Shown here: positions 33,318-43,068 of the stretch, piece by piece
Position numbering within the stretch: the first letter of the stretch is position 1
How the letters are laid out: the number at the start of each line of letters is the position of its first letter
The notes under the pieces: model-generated
What the model was told of the DNA's origin: nothing
The model's input: the letters and a program-made list of their open reading frames with translations, nothing else
Database searches by the model: none
Made by a program: the position numbers and the translations under genes
NCBI GenBank assembly: GCA_047967505.1
Contig: CM106540.1
DNA: 64,000 nt
DNA from: Dipteris shenzhenensis
Taxonomy: Eukaryota > Polypodiophyta > Polypodiopsida > Gleicheniales
Direction: 5' to 3' (one strand)

Positions 33318-33564
33318 CTCGGGGGGGTCACTCATCATATGTAACCCTATCACGTGAGTTCAACAGAAGGATATTTTTTATTTCTAAAATTTACAGAAAT
33401 AAATATACATAAGGGACTATTTAAAATAGTTTTGGAAAAAATTTACAGATTTGTATAGAAAAGGGGTACATTTTATTAATGAAAAAATTTACAGATAAGG
33501 GATTTTAAATATAGGCCTTGAACACACGTGATATAGAGGGTTTATACATAGTGACCCCCCTGAG
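33318..33564 (+). mobile_element. 247-bp MITE, copy 2, inserted in a GA tract
   Basis: Same termini and length as the copy at 18558. One terminal base differs (TGAG at the right end). The flanking 8 bp are GAGAGAGA on both sides (33310-33317, 33565-33572), consistent with a target duplication but not diagnostic within a GA repeat. Confidence 0.93.
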
Positions 33565-33604
33565 GAGAGAGAGAGGGAGGGAGGGAAGGAGGGAGATAGC
33601 TAAG

Positions 33605-33655
<51 letters not shown>
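33565..33655. repeat. GA tract continuing after the MITE
   Basis: GAGAGAGAGGGAGGGAGGG, then a pure GA run at about 33609-33654. It is probably the other half of the tract split by the MITE. Confidence 0.85.
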
Positions 33656-33658
<3 letters not shown>

Positions 33659-33835
33659 CTTTCCAAAGTAAAAACAAAAAATATACAAAATATTGAAATT
33701 AAGAGCATTTTTAAGGGCAATGCCCATTTTATAAAGTACAGTTCTAACGTCATTTTCACATTTCAATTTTCCACTCTTGAGTAATCTTGCATTCCACCAC
33801 CTCCTCTTTCATCTTTTGAGCATCCTCCTACACTC

Positions 33836-34405
33836 ATGGCTTCCCCTAGAGAGGATTTTGACCAGATTTCATCCATTGATTCCCATGCCTCTACAAATCA
33901 GGTTTATCCTATCTTCTGCAAGGCATTCCATCTTGAGTCACACTTGAGAGCTCTCCTTCCTGCTGATAATCCCTCTCGTCAGTTTTTTGATAGACTTATC
34001 CATGGGCAATCTATCGTGATTGCTAACTCCCCTCACCAATGGGTTTCATTGGATATTTTGAGTTCTTTTGACCAGAGTGCTAACTTTAAGAAGACACTAG
34101 GTAGGGCCATGGATAATGTCTCTATCTCTCTCTATGAGTACACTATTTCCATCGAGGATGATTCATATTCCCCAATTCATTTGATCAAGAGAGATGTAGC
34201 CCTTACCATTCTCCTTGCGACTAGCAAGTTTGGTGAGGATGTTGGTGAGAAGCCTGAGGGTCCTACATCCATAAGTGCTGAAGTAGGTCCATTAACAAGT
34301 GGTGGAGGAGATGACCTAAACCTAGACCTAGAGCCTGAGGAGCATACTATTAACCTAGCCGAGGAGCAAGTTGAAAGCAAGGTGAGCAAGTTGAAAGCGA
34401 GGTAA
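33836..34405 (+). CDS. Unidentified 189-aa ORF
   Basis: An uninterrupted ORF from ATG at 33836, starting MASPREDFDQIS. The first ~125 residues have ordinary globular composition (FDRLIHGQSIVIANSPHQWV). The last ~60 are acidic (DLNLDLEPEEHTINLAEEQ) with a short VESKVSKL-type repeat at the end. There is no recognised motif, signal or membrane segment. A Copia RNase H fragment on the same strand follows at 34.9 kb, so it may be a gag-like or accessory frame of a decayed retroelement. It is the longest non-repetitive plus-strand ORF in this part of the window. Confidence 0.4.
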   Translation: MASPREDFDQISSIDSHASTNQVYPIFCKAFHLESHLRALLPADNPSRQFFDRLIHGQSIVIANSPHQWVSLDILSSFDQSANFKKTLGRAMDNVSISLYEYTISIEDDSYSPIHLIKRDVALTILLATSKFGEDVGEKPEGPTSISAEVGPLTSGGGDDLNLDLEPEEHTINLAEEQVESKVSKLKAR

Positions 34406-34900
34406 TCTTATCTTCATATCCAACTCATGCATATCCATCCTCTACCTATAAACACACCTTGCTTCGACTGATCCAATAAGGATTGATGGTGAGGAATACC
34501 TTACCCTATTGGAAGTGATGGAAGGAACCGGTCTCTGAGAGGATGAGGATGAGGTATGAAATGTATGTCTAAACTTATGTTAGATATTTTCCAACCTAGG
34601 TAGTCTCCTTGAATTCGTAGTTTCAAACAAAAAATTTTGACTACGCCTGCAACAACGATCCCGCGCTCTTGATTTTCATGGATATGACCAGCGAGTGTCC
34701 TCTTCATCTAAATTTTTATGAAGTCATGTAACTAAAGAAGTTTGCTTTATGTTATTGAGCCTCTTATTGCTCCATGTGGGAACGTGAATGCATGATATGT
34801 GAGTGTGTCAAATCCAAGGCATGTGGATAGCAAGAGATCCACTTCTAGTTATAGGTTCACCTTTATAGCTGGTGTAGTGTGATGGATGTCTCATGCACAT
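34406..34900. other. Anonymous sequence between the ORF and a Copia fragment
   Basis: No gene recognised. From about 34740 it may already be Copia pol downstream sequence, but it is too decayed to translate. Confidence 0.3.
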
Positions 34901-34904
34901 AAGT

Positions 34905-35100
34905 GCATTGCTTTGTCACCATAGAGGCTGAGTATGTTGCAACTAGAGAGAGTTTTAAGGAGACTATATGGCTTGATCAGCTAGTGGGAGACTTGGGGAT
35001 TCATATAGGTGTACCGACATGATTACATAGTGATTCTATGAGTGCTATTCAGCTATCACGAAATCCGATCTTTCAAGAAAAGTCCAAACACATTAAGGTC
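34905..35100 (+). pseudogene. Copia RNase H tail (plus strand)
   Basis: The plus reading gives TIEAEYVATRESFKETIWLD, QLVGDLGI, then HSDSMSAIQLSRNPIFQEKS and KHI. This is the Copia EAEY..T...KE..WL and D..SAI.L..NP.....KHI block, with one stop. It is cut at about 35100, where a Copia fragment of opposite orientation starts, so two elements or a rearrangement meet there. Confidence 0.85.
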
Positions 35101-36850
35101 ACATACCTGAGGATAAGATTTTCTTGACATGTTGTAGGAAACCAAGATTGTTGGAAACAAGTATGGTGTCATCCACATAAAGAGCAAGGATGAAAAAAAG
35201 AGCACCATCACATTTGGCATATAAGTTGGGGTCATAGAAACAAGAGTTGAAACCTTCAGATGTGAGGAACTGATCAATTTTCATGTACCTGCAAGAACGG
35301 GAAGCTTGTTTTAGACCATAAAGAGCACATGAAGGCGACAAACAAGATGATCCTAACCAGGAAATATGAACCCTTCTAGTTGCTACATATAAATCTCCTC
35401 TTTAAGACTCGGGGGGGTCACTATGTATAAACCCTCTATATCACGTGCGTTCAAGGCCTATATTTAAAGTCCCTTATCTGTAAAAAATTTCATGAATAAA
35501 ATGTACCCCTTTTCTATACAAATCTGTAAATTTTTTCCAAAACTATTTTAAATAGTCCCTTATGTATATTTATTTCTGTATATTTTAGAAATAAAAAAGA
35601 TCCTTCTGTTGAACTCACGTGATAGGGTTACATATGATGAGTGACCCCCCCGAGCTTTAAGATCTCCATTAAGAAAAGCAGTGTTCACATCCATTTGATG
35701 AATCTCCAAATCAAATTGAGTAGCAAAGGCCAAGAGTACCCGAATACTTGTGCTATGAACAACGGGTGAAAATGTATCATGATAATCAACTCCTGCAATT
35801 TGTGAGTATCCTTCTACAACCAGACGAGCTTTAAACTTGTCAAAAGAATCATCAGCTTTGGTTTTGGTTTTATAAACCCAGTTACATTTGATAGAAATAC
35901 GACCAATAGGTAGTTTAGTAAAAACCCATGTACCTTTAGAGATCAAAGAATCATATTCAACTTCCATTGCCTCTCGCCATTGACTATTTTGTATAGAAGA
36001 GATAGCTTCTATATAAGAAGTATGGTCTTCATGAGAAACCATTGCATGATCAATGATTTCAAAGTCATCAACACAATCATGAGTAGAACCATGTTCAAAA
36101 TCAATAGGCAGATCAACATAAATATCAACACTATCATCAGAGGCCTGTGTATGTGTAGGATGCAAATCAAGATTGTCAACACATTGCTCTGCATATGGAG
36201 TAGCAGTGATGCCATCAAATGAACGAGTAGTAATGACATCAGAAGTGGAATCATGATACGCTCTGCATGAGCATTTTGTTGAGGAGAGTATGGAACAGTA
36301 TATTCATGATGAATGCCACACTCAATGCAATAATCATTAAAAAGATTAGAAATATATTCTCCACCGTTGTCGCTACGAAGGGTCTTGATCTGAAAACCAG
36401 TATGAAGTTCCGCACAGCAGTTTTATATTGCTTGAATATTGATAAGGCCTTTAACTTATTTCGCAAGAGAAATGCAATTGTATATCTTGACCAATCATCA
36501 ATGAAAGTGATGAAATACCTGTAGAAAGACTTAGATGGAGGAAAAGGCCACATATATCAGTGTGAACAAGATCTAATAAAGCATATGAATGAGTTGAAGT
36601 AGATGCATTAAAGGGTTTTTGATGATGCTTGCCAAGAGCACAATATTCACAAAGGTCCATGTGAGGATGAGCTGGGAAATTCATACTATCCACAAGATCA
36701 TGACGATTTATGGCAAGTAGCTTGGCAAAATCTTAATGAACAAAATGATGATGCCATAGCTTGCAATCCAGATCACCAGGGGCTACAACCACATTAGCAA
36801 TATCATCATTTAAGGAAAGTTGAAAGAGGTTACAACACCTATTTCATTAA
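35099..36850 (-). mobile_element. Copia pol remnant, integrase to reverse transcriptase
   Basis: On the minus strand the order is GAG-pre-integrase (HMDLCEYCALGKHHQKPF, ~36660), integrase core (FITFIDDWSRYTIAFLLRNK, ~36510, then broken frames through the RSDNGGEY region near 36370), RT N-terminal part (36165-35660; WREAMEVEYDSLISKGTW, KARLVVEGYSQIAGVDY, MDVNTAFLNGDL) and RT palm (35341-35099; CALYGLKQASRSC, LYVDDTILVSNN). The YVDD box is intact. A 247-bp MITE interrupts RT right after FLNGDL. The fragment ends at an inverted junction with another Copia piece. Confidence 0.9.
35408..35654 (-). mobile_element. 247-bp MITE, copy 3, inside Copia RT
   Basis: Inverted relative to the copies at 18.5 and 33.3 kb. 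The target duplication CTTTAAGA lies at 35400-35407 and 35655-35662. The RT reading resumes in the expected place (LKEEIYM) across the site, so the Copia piece was already here when the MITE arrived. Confidence 0.95.
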
Positions 36851-37180
36851 TTTTGGACTGGTGCACTGTCCAAATTCGTTTTGTGAGATAACTTTGGATA
36901 AAACATTAAAAAAAAAGAGGCTCTTATAAAACAAAACTTTGAGTCAAAAAGGAAGATTTTAAAAAATCAAATTAGAAAAAATAATGTGACATGTTATTAA
37001 AACTAGAGTACATTAAAAAAAGAGGACATCACATTGTTAAAAGAGACAAAAACTAAGATTTTAAAAAATCAAACTAGAAAAAATGGTGTGACATGTTATT
37101 AAAACTAGAGTACATTTAAAAAAACGCATTTGTAGAAGAAGTAGATCATATAACTCAAAGCCATATGGTGTTAAAAAACA
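36851..37180. other. AT-rich flank shared with the 19.9-20.0 kb region
   Basis: ATTTCATTAATTTTGGACT resembles 19877-19896 in the inverted-repeat unit. A TTAAAACTAGAGTACATT block is doubled near 36995 and 37098. Confidence 0.4.
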
Positions 37181-37184
37181 CCTT

Positions 37185-37740
37185 ACATTAGCTTAGCCTA
37201 GAAGATCTCATCTTGGTCTCTCTTATCTTCTCAAATCCCCAAACTCTAGAAGATCTCATCATTGGTCTCTCTTATCTTCTCAATAACCCAATCTTCCACT
37301 GCCTCCACATTTGTATCCTTAATATAATTACATGCAAGAAAGAAATTTAAGCAGTCACAGACTGTTTCTTTATAATTTCTCTGTGAGGCTCTTATTGTTC
37401 TCTCAGCATCTGCATCAAATCACCCATGATGAGAGCTGTGATAACAAAGGTTACTTAATAAGTCTAAGAGATCTTGTTGTGCTTTTATAATATGTCTTAA
37501 AAGTCTTTCACTCTCTGCTATCTTGAGATTCTCCTCCCTCTCTGCGTGCCTATGTGCATCAAATTCCTCTCTCTCCATTTGTGTCAATGGAGAGCCTTGT
37601 CAAATTCTGACCTCTCTCTATGCTCCTTGGTCAGTAATCCATTCTTTGAGACTCTTAATTCCAGACTCCACGTCTTCGACGATGCCGACATCCATGGGTG
37701 GGGAGATGATAAAGAAAGAGAGATGGACTAGGATGGAAGA
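37185..37740 (-). pseudogene. Second copy of the orphan ORF
   Basis: The minus strand reads VEDVESGIKSLKEWITDQGA, then after a stop ILRHIIKAQQDLLDLLSN, HSSHHG, RTIRASQRNYKETVCDCLNF and CNYIKDTNVEAVEDWVIEKI. These align block by block with 20.4-20.8 kb (SVEQAISTSKEWIVKNQG and FNYIDDDEMN.ALEWV). At least two stops are present. A SHH.-type insert replaces the CYGRFPP region of the other copy. Function unknown. Confidence 0.5.
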
Positions 37741-37940
37741 AAGAAGAGAGTGTTTGTGGAAGGACTAGGATGGAAGAATACAAGTTAATGAGAAGCACTA
37801 GGATGGATGAAAGAAGAGAGTGTTTGTGGAAGAACTAGGATAGAAGAATAGAAGTTACTAGGATGGATCAAAGAAGAGAGTGTTTGTGGAAGGACTAGGA
37901 TAGAAGAATACAAGTTACTGAGAAGGACTAGGATGGAAGG
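37735..37940. repeat. ~60-70-bp tandem repeats (AAGAAGAGAGTGTTTGTGGAAG)
   Basis: Three units combine GAAGAGAGTGTTTGTGGA, GGACTAGGATGGAAGAAT and ACAAGTTA. The same words return at about 38868-38942, so the pieces share an origin. Confidence 0.8.
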
Positions 37941-38084
37941 GGGGGTGGCGGGAAAAAGAGCTGGAGTGAGAGAGAGAGATACGGACAGTGGAGTTTGAGA
38001 GAGGAGAGAGTGTACAAAAGAAAGCGATATGGAGGGTTGGGAGAGAGAGAGAGAGAGTCTGTGTAAGAGAGAGTGAAGTATATT

Positions 38085-38245
38085 TTGACCCCTTCTCTAA
38101 AAGTCTTTGTGGAACTTTGACCCCTTCTCTAAAAGTCTTTGTGGAACTATAGTTCCATTTCTTGTCTATTACAACTTTACATCAGAGAACTAAAAAGTCT
38201 TTGTGGAACTGTAGTTTCATTTCTTGTCTATTACAACTTTAGAAA
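38085..38245. repeat. AAAAGTCTTTGTGGAACT repeats
   Basis: Four copies of AAAAGTCTTTGTGGAACT occur. Some extend into AGTT.CATTTCTTGTCTATTACAACTTT. The last lies before about 38240. Confidence 0.8.
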
Positions 38246-39150
38246 ACACATTAGTCTCTATGGAATTAAATTTCCATCACTTGACTATTACGTCATTAGA
38301 GAGAGCATGTGTCCTTGAAAGTGCATACTATGGCATTGGCTTCATGAAAACAAGCAGACTTTAAACCTGCAGACCATGCGTAACCAGGGCTGGCATCACA
38401 AATCTCATCACAGAATCTCCTCACAACTTGTTTCAATCTTCCACCGACTTGTAAGCATTCAACAACTCCTCTTTTCTCTCTTGGCTTTCCTCATCTTCAC
38501 CATTTTTTTTAATACAGCTTCTAGCCACCGCCATATCCTGTATGAAAATTTAACTCATTAGCATAAGAAGTACGTGATTAAAAGAAGTGAAAAAGAAATC
38601 TAGGGATATTCACCTCTTCTGCTGAGTTCAAATCAAGCAGCCATGTGCGTAACATATCCTCCTCGAATGATTTTCCCTTCATTGGTCCATACAAAAGGGA
38701 TCCAAGACAGAATTCGGGTTCAATAAATGAAGTCGCGTAGTAACTAGTCATTGTCTTAGAGGGAAAGTGAGAGAAGGAGAGTGAGGGAGCGATAGCGAGG
38801 GATGCACAGTGAGCTGCCCCTCCTTCAAGAGTGATAGAAAGTGAGGGAAGACGTAAAGTGAAAGACGAATACAAGTTAATGAGAAGGACTAGGATGTAAG
38901 AAATAAGAGAGTGTGGAAGGACTAGGATGGAAGAATACAAGTGCAGTAAGGCACGATGTGTTCGCTATGATAAGGATAAGGGTTGCAATAAAGTGAGTGA
39001 AGCATTGGGAATGCTCCACTTTAAGTGAGTGGAGACTGTCCAACTGACACTTTAACCAATAGTGTGTAATGAAAGGTTTGGAATAAAATCTTGCAGAGCA
39101 TTGGGAATGCTGTACCTTTAAGTGAGTGGAGCATTGGGAATTGATACTTT
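38246..39150. other. Possible small minus-strand exon and simple repeats
   Basis: A minus-strand frame (38752-38578) reads YYATSFIEPEFCLGSLLYGP then FEEDMLRTWLLDLNSAEE. This looks like ordinary protein, but it has no family I recognise, and its N-terminal extension to 38940 is low-complexity. From about 38985 to 39145, GTGAGTGGAGCATTGGGAATG is repeated three times. Confidence 0.35.
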
Positions 39151-39189
39151 GGAGTGAAATATATTACAAATAATTATTATGTTCTTCTC

Positions 39190-39300
39190 ATCACACATTT
39201 ATTTCCAAATAATCACATCATCACATATTCATATCAAAATTCTCATCACACAAGGTTATATTTCCAAATAATCACATCATCACACATTCATATCATAAAA
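39190..39300. repeat. ~60-bp duplication (TTTCCAAATAATCACATCATCACA)
   Basis: TATTTCCAAATAATCACATC and CACA.ATTCATATCA occur twice in tandem. Confidence 0.75.
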
Positions 39301-39499
39301 TTGTGTGCATGAAATAAATATATAAATATCATGACTAAATGCCACTTAAGTAATAAGTCACAAATTGGTGTATAATCCACAAAAACAACATCATGATTCA
39401 TACATTGCAACAAATAAATGTCAACCATAATATTCATGGAATAAACAACATCATGAGAATATGCTCCTCATGCATATATACAAAAACAACATCATACAT

Positions 39500-40960
39500 G
39501 CATCACAACTCTTCTGATGCTTCTAGTGGACACTGTGGCAACTCTTTTGATGCTTCCAATGGAGGCTGTGGTGCTCTAGATATACACTCAGTCTCTACTT
39601 CTTTCTGTAGTATGTAGTGCTTTCAGAGTAGACTTAGTATCCTCTTCCTTAAATGCAAGCGGAGGTTGTGGCAACTCTTCTAATGCTTTTAGTGGAGGCT
39701 ATGGTTCTGTAGGTGTACACTGAGTCTCTACTTCTTCTATAGTGTGTAGTGCTTTCACAGTAGACTCAGTCTCCTCTTCCTTAAATGCAAGCTCTGATAT
39801 TGCTTCAGTTGCACGTTGTATTCTAATGGCAGCAATAAAATGTACCCCTTTTCTATACAAATCTGTAAATTTTTTCCAAAACTATTTTAAATAGTCCCTT
39901 ATGTATATTTATTTCTGTAAATTTTAGAAATAAAAAATATCCTTCTGTTGAACTCACATGATAGGGTTACATATGATGAGTGGCCCACCCGAGGAATGAT
40001 TTCAGCCCTAAACAATTGTATATCCTCCTTTGAATAGTTGAGCTCCAAAGAGTCTTCCGATGAGACCTATGGCTTAAGTGAGAAAATTTCTTTAAAAATC
40101 ATGCAGTTATAGGCAACTCTCCACCCACAACTATGCCCATCTTTCTGCTCTACTACTAAATGTCTTTGGAAGTCTAGCGAGTCTTTGTACTGTCCTGTTT
40201 CTCTGATAGCATATACCAACTTCTCAACCGACCTACTCATCATGACATATTAAAAAAACTTAGTATGTCTATTACATAAGGTACATAATATAGAAGTAAC
40301 AACAGATTAATAGAATACTTACGTTTGTACTGAGCCATGAAAGCTTGCAATCGAGTTGACAAACCAACAATAGTTGTCTTCAAGGTCCCAAACCACCAGA
40401 CTCCAATGTTCCCTACATGAATAATTAAGAACCATTATTATTTAACACAATGTTGCCAGTATAAGATGAAAATAAAGGTTGCCATGATACTTACATCTCG
40501 TGATATGCCATAAATAGGACTCGCACGCCATCTAAATGTAAAGGATGTAACCATTTACAAACATCGGCTATCATCTTTTTGCTATCACTAAGTATAGGAG
40601 AAAGGAGGGAATCCAACATATACACACGGTTTTGTACGGATCTACAAAATCATGAGATAACTATACTGCACCAACAAATAAATGAATATTAGCTTATTAG
40701 ATTTAATCAAAATATTGAATTATCAAGCAGAGAAAAAGTTTGTATCAAACTTGAGAATGGCCATCATAACGTTGTTATTGTCCTCATTTGAAGCTCTAGA
40801 GAGGATTGAAATCTCCTCTCCACCAAATTCAAGATACTAATGTCTATGTTGAATCATAACCCTAACATTAAAAGAGCTTCCCAATTCTTCCAATGAAGCC
40901 ACATTTGTAGAGTTGAGGTCTTCTATCCCCTTTGACTCTTTGATGGCATTAATTTTGCAC
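39500..40960 (-). pseudogene. Ulp1/C48-like peptidase gene remnant, downstream unit
   Basis: Minus-strand exon-like blocks, in order: EEISILSRASNEDNNNVMMA (~40860-40740), NRVYMLDSLLSPILSDSKKM and ADVCKWLHPL (~40640-40500), GNIGVWWFGTLKTTIVGLST (~40430-40320), and SVEKLVYAIRETGQY then QKDGHSCGWRVAYNC (~40245-40090). An acidic tail with two ~140-bp tandem units (LAFKEEET.ST.KALHT.EEVE) lies at 39810-39500. YMLDSL and the Q..D..SCG block match the Asp, oxyanion Gln and nucleophile Cys region of C48 (Ulp1/SENP) peptidases; the His was not found. AG/GT signals flank the blocks. A MITE fragment at 39834-39994 separates the core from the tail. Ulp1-like genes are often carried by plant DNA transposons. 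Confidence 0.5.
39834..39994 (-). mobile_element. 247-bp MITE, truncated copy 4
   Basis: It matches the inner part and one end of the MITE (to the terminal ATGAGTGGCCCACCCGAG, with substitutions in the TIR). The other end, about 86 bp, is missing. It is the most diverged copy in the window. Confidence 0.85.
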
Positions 40961-41009
40961 TCCTCTGAGCCACTATCTATTTGACTTGTGGGAGGGTCCA
41001 TAATGTTGC

Positions 41010-41936
41010 CCTTAATGATTTCTCAAATGGTACATGTTATAAATGCATAGAGATGCAAGTCTGTATATGTTGACGGTGTGGTGTCATTTTGTATCTCAAA
41101 ATTTTGACCAAGTACCAAAAAGCAATTGTAGCCCACCCTCCATCCACAATTGTAGATGTGGCTATCCTCTTGATTTGATATATGACATGTTATATACTCT
41201 ATTTGTTGTGCCAAGTCACGTTGCCACATTACTGTGTCGATAGCACCTACCAACTTTCGCGCCGATCTGCACATCAAAACATATAACAAGAGTGAATATG
41301 TGCATTGCATATCAATCTACATGTCAAGAAGTGACAACAAGTGTAGTCTATACTTACTCTAACATAGTGCCATGGACGGATGGCATTGAGTTGGCAAAGA
41401 AGCACTTCTTAGCAAAGATGTCCACGACCACCAAACTCCAATGTGAGCTGCATTATCAATAAAGAATAATTACTGAGTTTGAGACAATTCTAGCAACGCA
41501 ATAGAAAAAACAAGTAGGGTCTATTGCTTACTTCTCATAATATGCTGTAAAGATAACTCGTGCCTCATTCATAGGAACATGCTTCAATCACTTGCAAACA
41601 TCCTCTATGGTTTCTTTTTTGTTGCTAAGCACTTCAGAAATAAGAGGATCGAGCATATATGAAACTCTTTGTATATTTTGAGGAAAATCTGCTATAACAT
41701 TACTATATTTTTAAAAAAAGTATTAGCTTCTTGGGTTTAATCAAAATATGCAAGTGTAAAGCCAAGGAAAAAATTGCATCAAACCTGAGGATGGTTGTAA
41801 TGACTTTGAAATTAACCTCTTTCTTAGGATTCAAGAGGATTAAAATCTCTTCTTCACCAAATTCAAAAGTATGAGGTTGTTGTTGAATTAACAACATTGC
41901 GTGAATGAACTTCCAATCTGCTGCTTTGATCCCCCA
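41010..41936 (-). pseudogene. Ulp1/C48-like peptidase gene remnant, upstream unit
   Basis: The same block series as the downstream unit, about 1.04 kb away: FEFGEEEILILLNPKKEVN (~41870-41790), SYMLDPLISEVLSNKKETIE (~41680-41560), AHIGVWWSWTS (~41455-41380), and SARKLVGAIDTVMWQRDLAQ then SNQEDSHIYNCGWRVGYNC (41280-41110). The last block reads on into the first block of the downstream unit, apart from a stop near 41020. So this is either an internal duplication within one gene or a head-to-tail gene pair with the same intron positions. The upstream end meets the ~180-bp satellite at about 41937. Confidence 0.5.
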
Positions 41937-42435
41937 TGCAAAGCATAACCGATAGACACAATACTTTGCACGCACATCAACCTAGTTGAAATTGACTTTC
42001 TTGCAAAGTGGCTCCCCCATCCGACAAGTACTTTTTTGAATATCACACCTAGGACCATGTTTTTTAATGGTTGTTCATGACACTAAGGCAAAAACGGTGT
42101 TTTATGCTTGATCGACAATGCAATGCATATCCGATGGTCACAATACTTTGCACACATCTCAACCTAGGTGTTATTCACTTAATGCAAAGTGGCGTGCCCA
42201 TCCCATAAGTACTTAGTCGAATAACACATCTAGGACCGCATTTTTTGACGGTTGTGCATGACACTAAGGCCAAAACAGTGTTTAATGCTTGATCGACAAT
42301 GCAAAGCATATCTGATGGGCATAATACTTTGCATGAGCCTAAAAAATTGTGATATTGCATTGCATGCAAAGTGGTACACCCATCCGATAAGTAGTTGGTC
42401 AGATAACACAACTAAAAGCGTGTTTTTTTATGGTT
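41937..42435. repeat. ~180-bp satellite, left part
   Basis: Nearly three monomers with the landmarks GCAAAGCATATC.GATGG, ACAATACTTTGCA, CAAAGTGG..C.CCCATC, GATAAGTACTTG and ATAACACACCTAGGACCG. The array stops inside a monomer at TTTTTTATGGTT, where the CACTA element begins. It continues at 50243. Confidence 0.93.
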
Positions 42436-42463
42436 CACAACAAGACAAAGCACCCATAGACGC
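42436..42463 (+). repeat. Left terminal inverted repeat of the CACTA element
   Basis: It starts CACAACAAGACAAAGC and pairs, inverted, with 50215-50242. Confidence 0.93.
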
Positions 42464-42715
42464 ATGCACAGACGTGTTTCATGAACTAAATAAAAAACTT
42501 ACGGGTGCGTCTATTTGCACATCTATTTGCACGTCTCGAGACCCACGTCTAATTGCACGTCTATATATCAGACTTATGCGCGTATAGACGTGCACAAAGA
42601 CGCATAAATAGACGCGCTTATAAATGCTTTTATAGATGCACATATAGACACAAGTCGAACAGACAGACGCGAATATAAACGTGTTTTTAAACGCACTGAT
42701 AGACACGCTTTTTTT
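42464..42715. repeat. Left subterminal GACGC repeats
   Basis: About 15 copies of TAGACGC, AGACGTG or their complements in both orientations. CACTA elements carry such clusters as binding sites for the TNPA protein. The repeats at 49.96-50.24 kb are the partner cluster. Confidence 0.88.
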
Positions 42716-42894
42716 TTTATATAAATTTTACAGAATACTGTGTATGTTGTGTATGCTATATAGTTACAAGAATCCCATATCCACATTCTGTAATTCAATT
42801 CTTACAGCCAACCGCATTTTAATTACAATTCCAAATAAAATATTACAACTCCAAAACGCAATAAAATTGAAAGCTCAAAAAGTGCTTGTATATA

Positions 42895-43050
42895 CATATA
42901 GCACAAAGCTAAGCCACGTCATGTGGCTTCAAGTACAAAAAATAAGGAAGCTAAGCCATGTCATGTGGCTTCAAGTACAAAAAATAAGAGGAGTCTATAT
43001 ACAAGAGGCACGAAGCCAAGCCAGTGGCTTTAAGTACAAAAAAGAATAGT
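42895..43050. repeat. Three ~50-bp units at the 3' end of the TNPA-like gene
   Basis: AAGCCA.GTCATGTGGCTTCA and AGTACAAAAAATAAG occur three times. GCCA.GTCATGTGGC is itself a near-palindrome. They may hold the polyadenylation region of the minus-strand gene. Confidence 0.7.
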
Positions 43051-43068
43051 AGCACTACTTCTACGACT

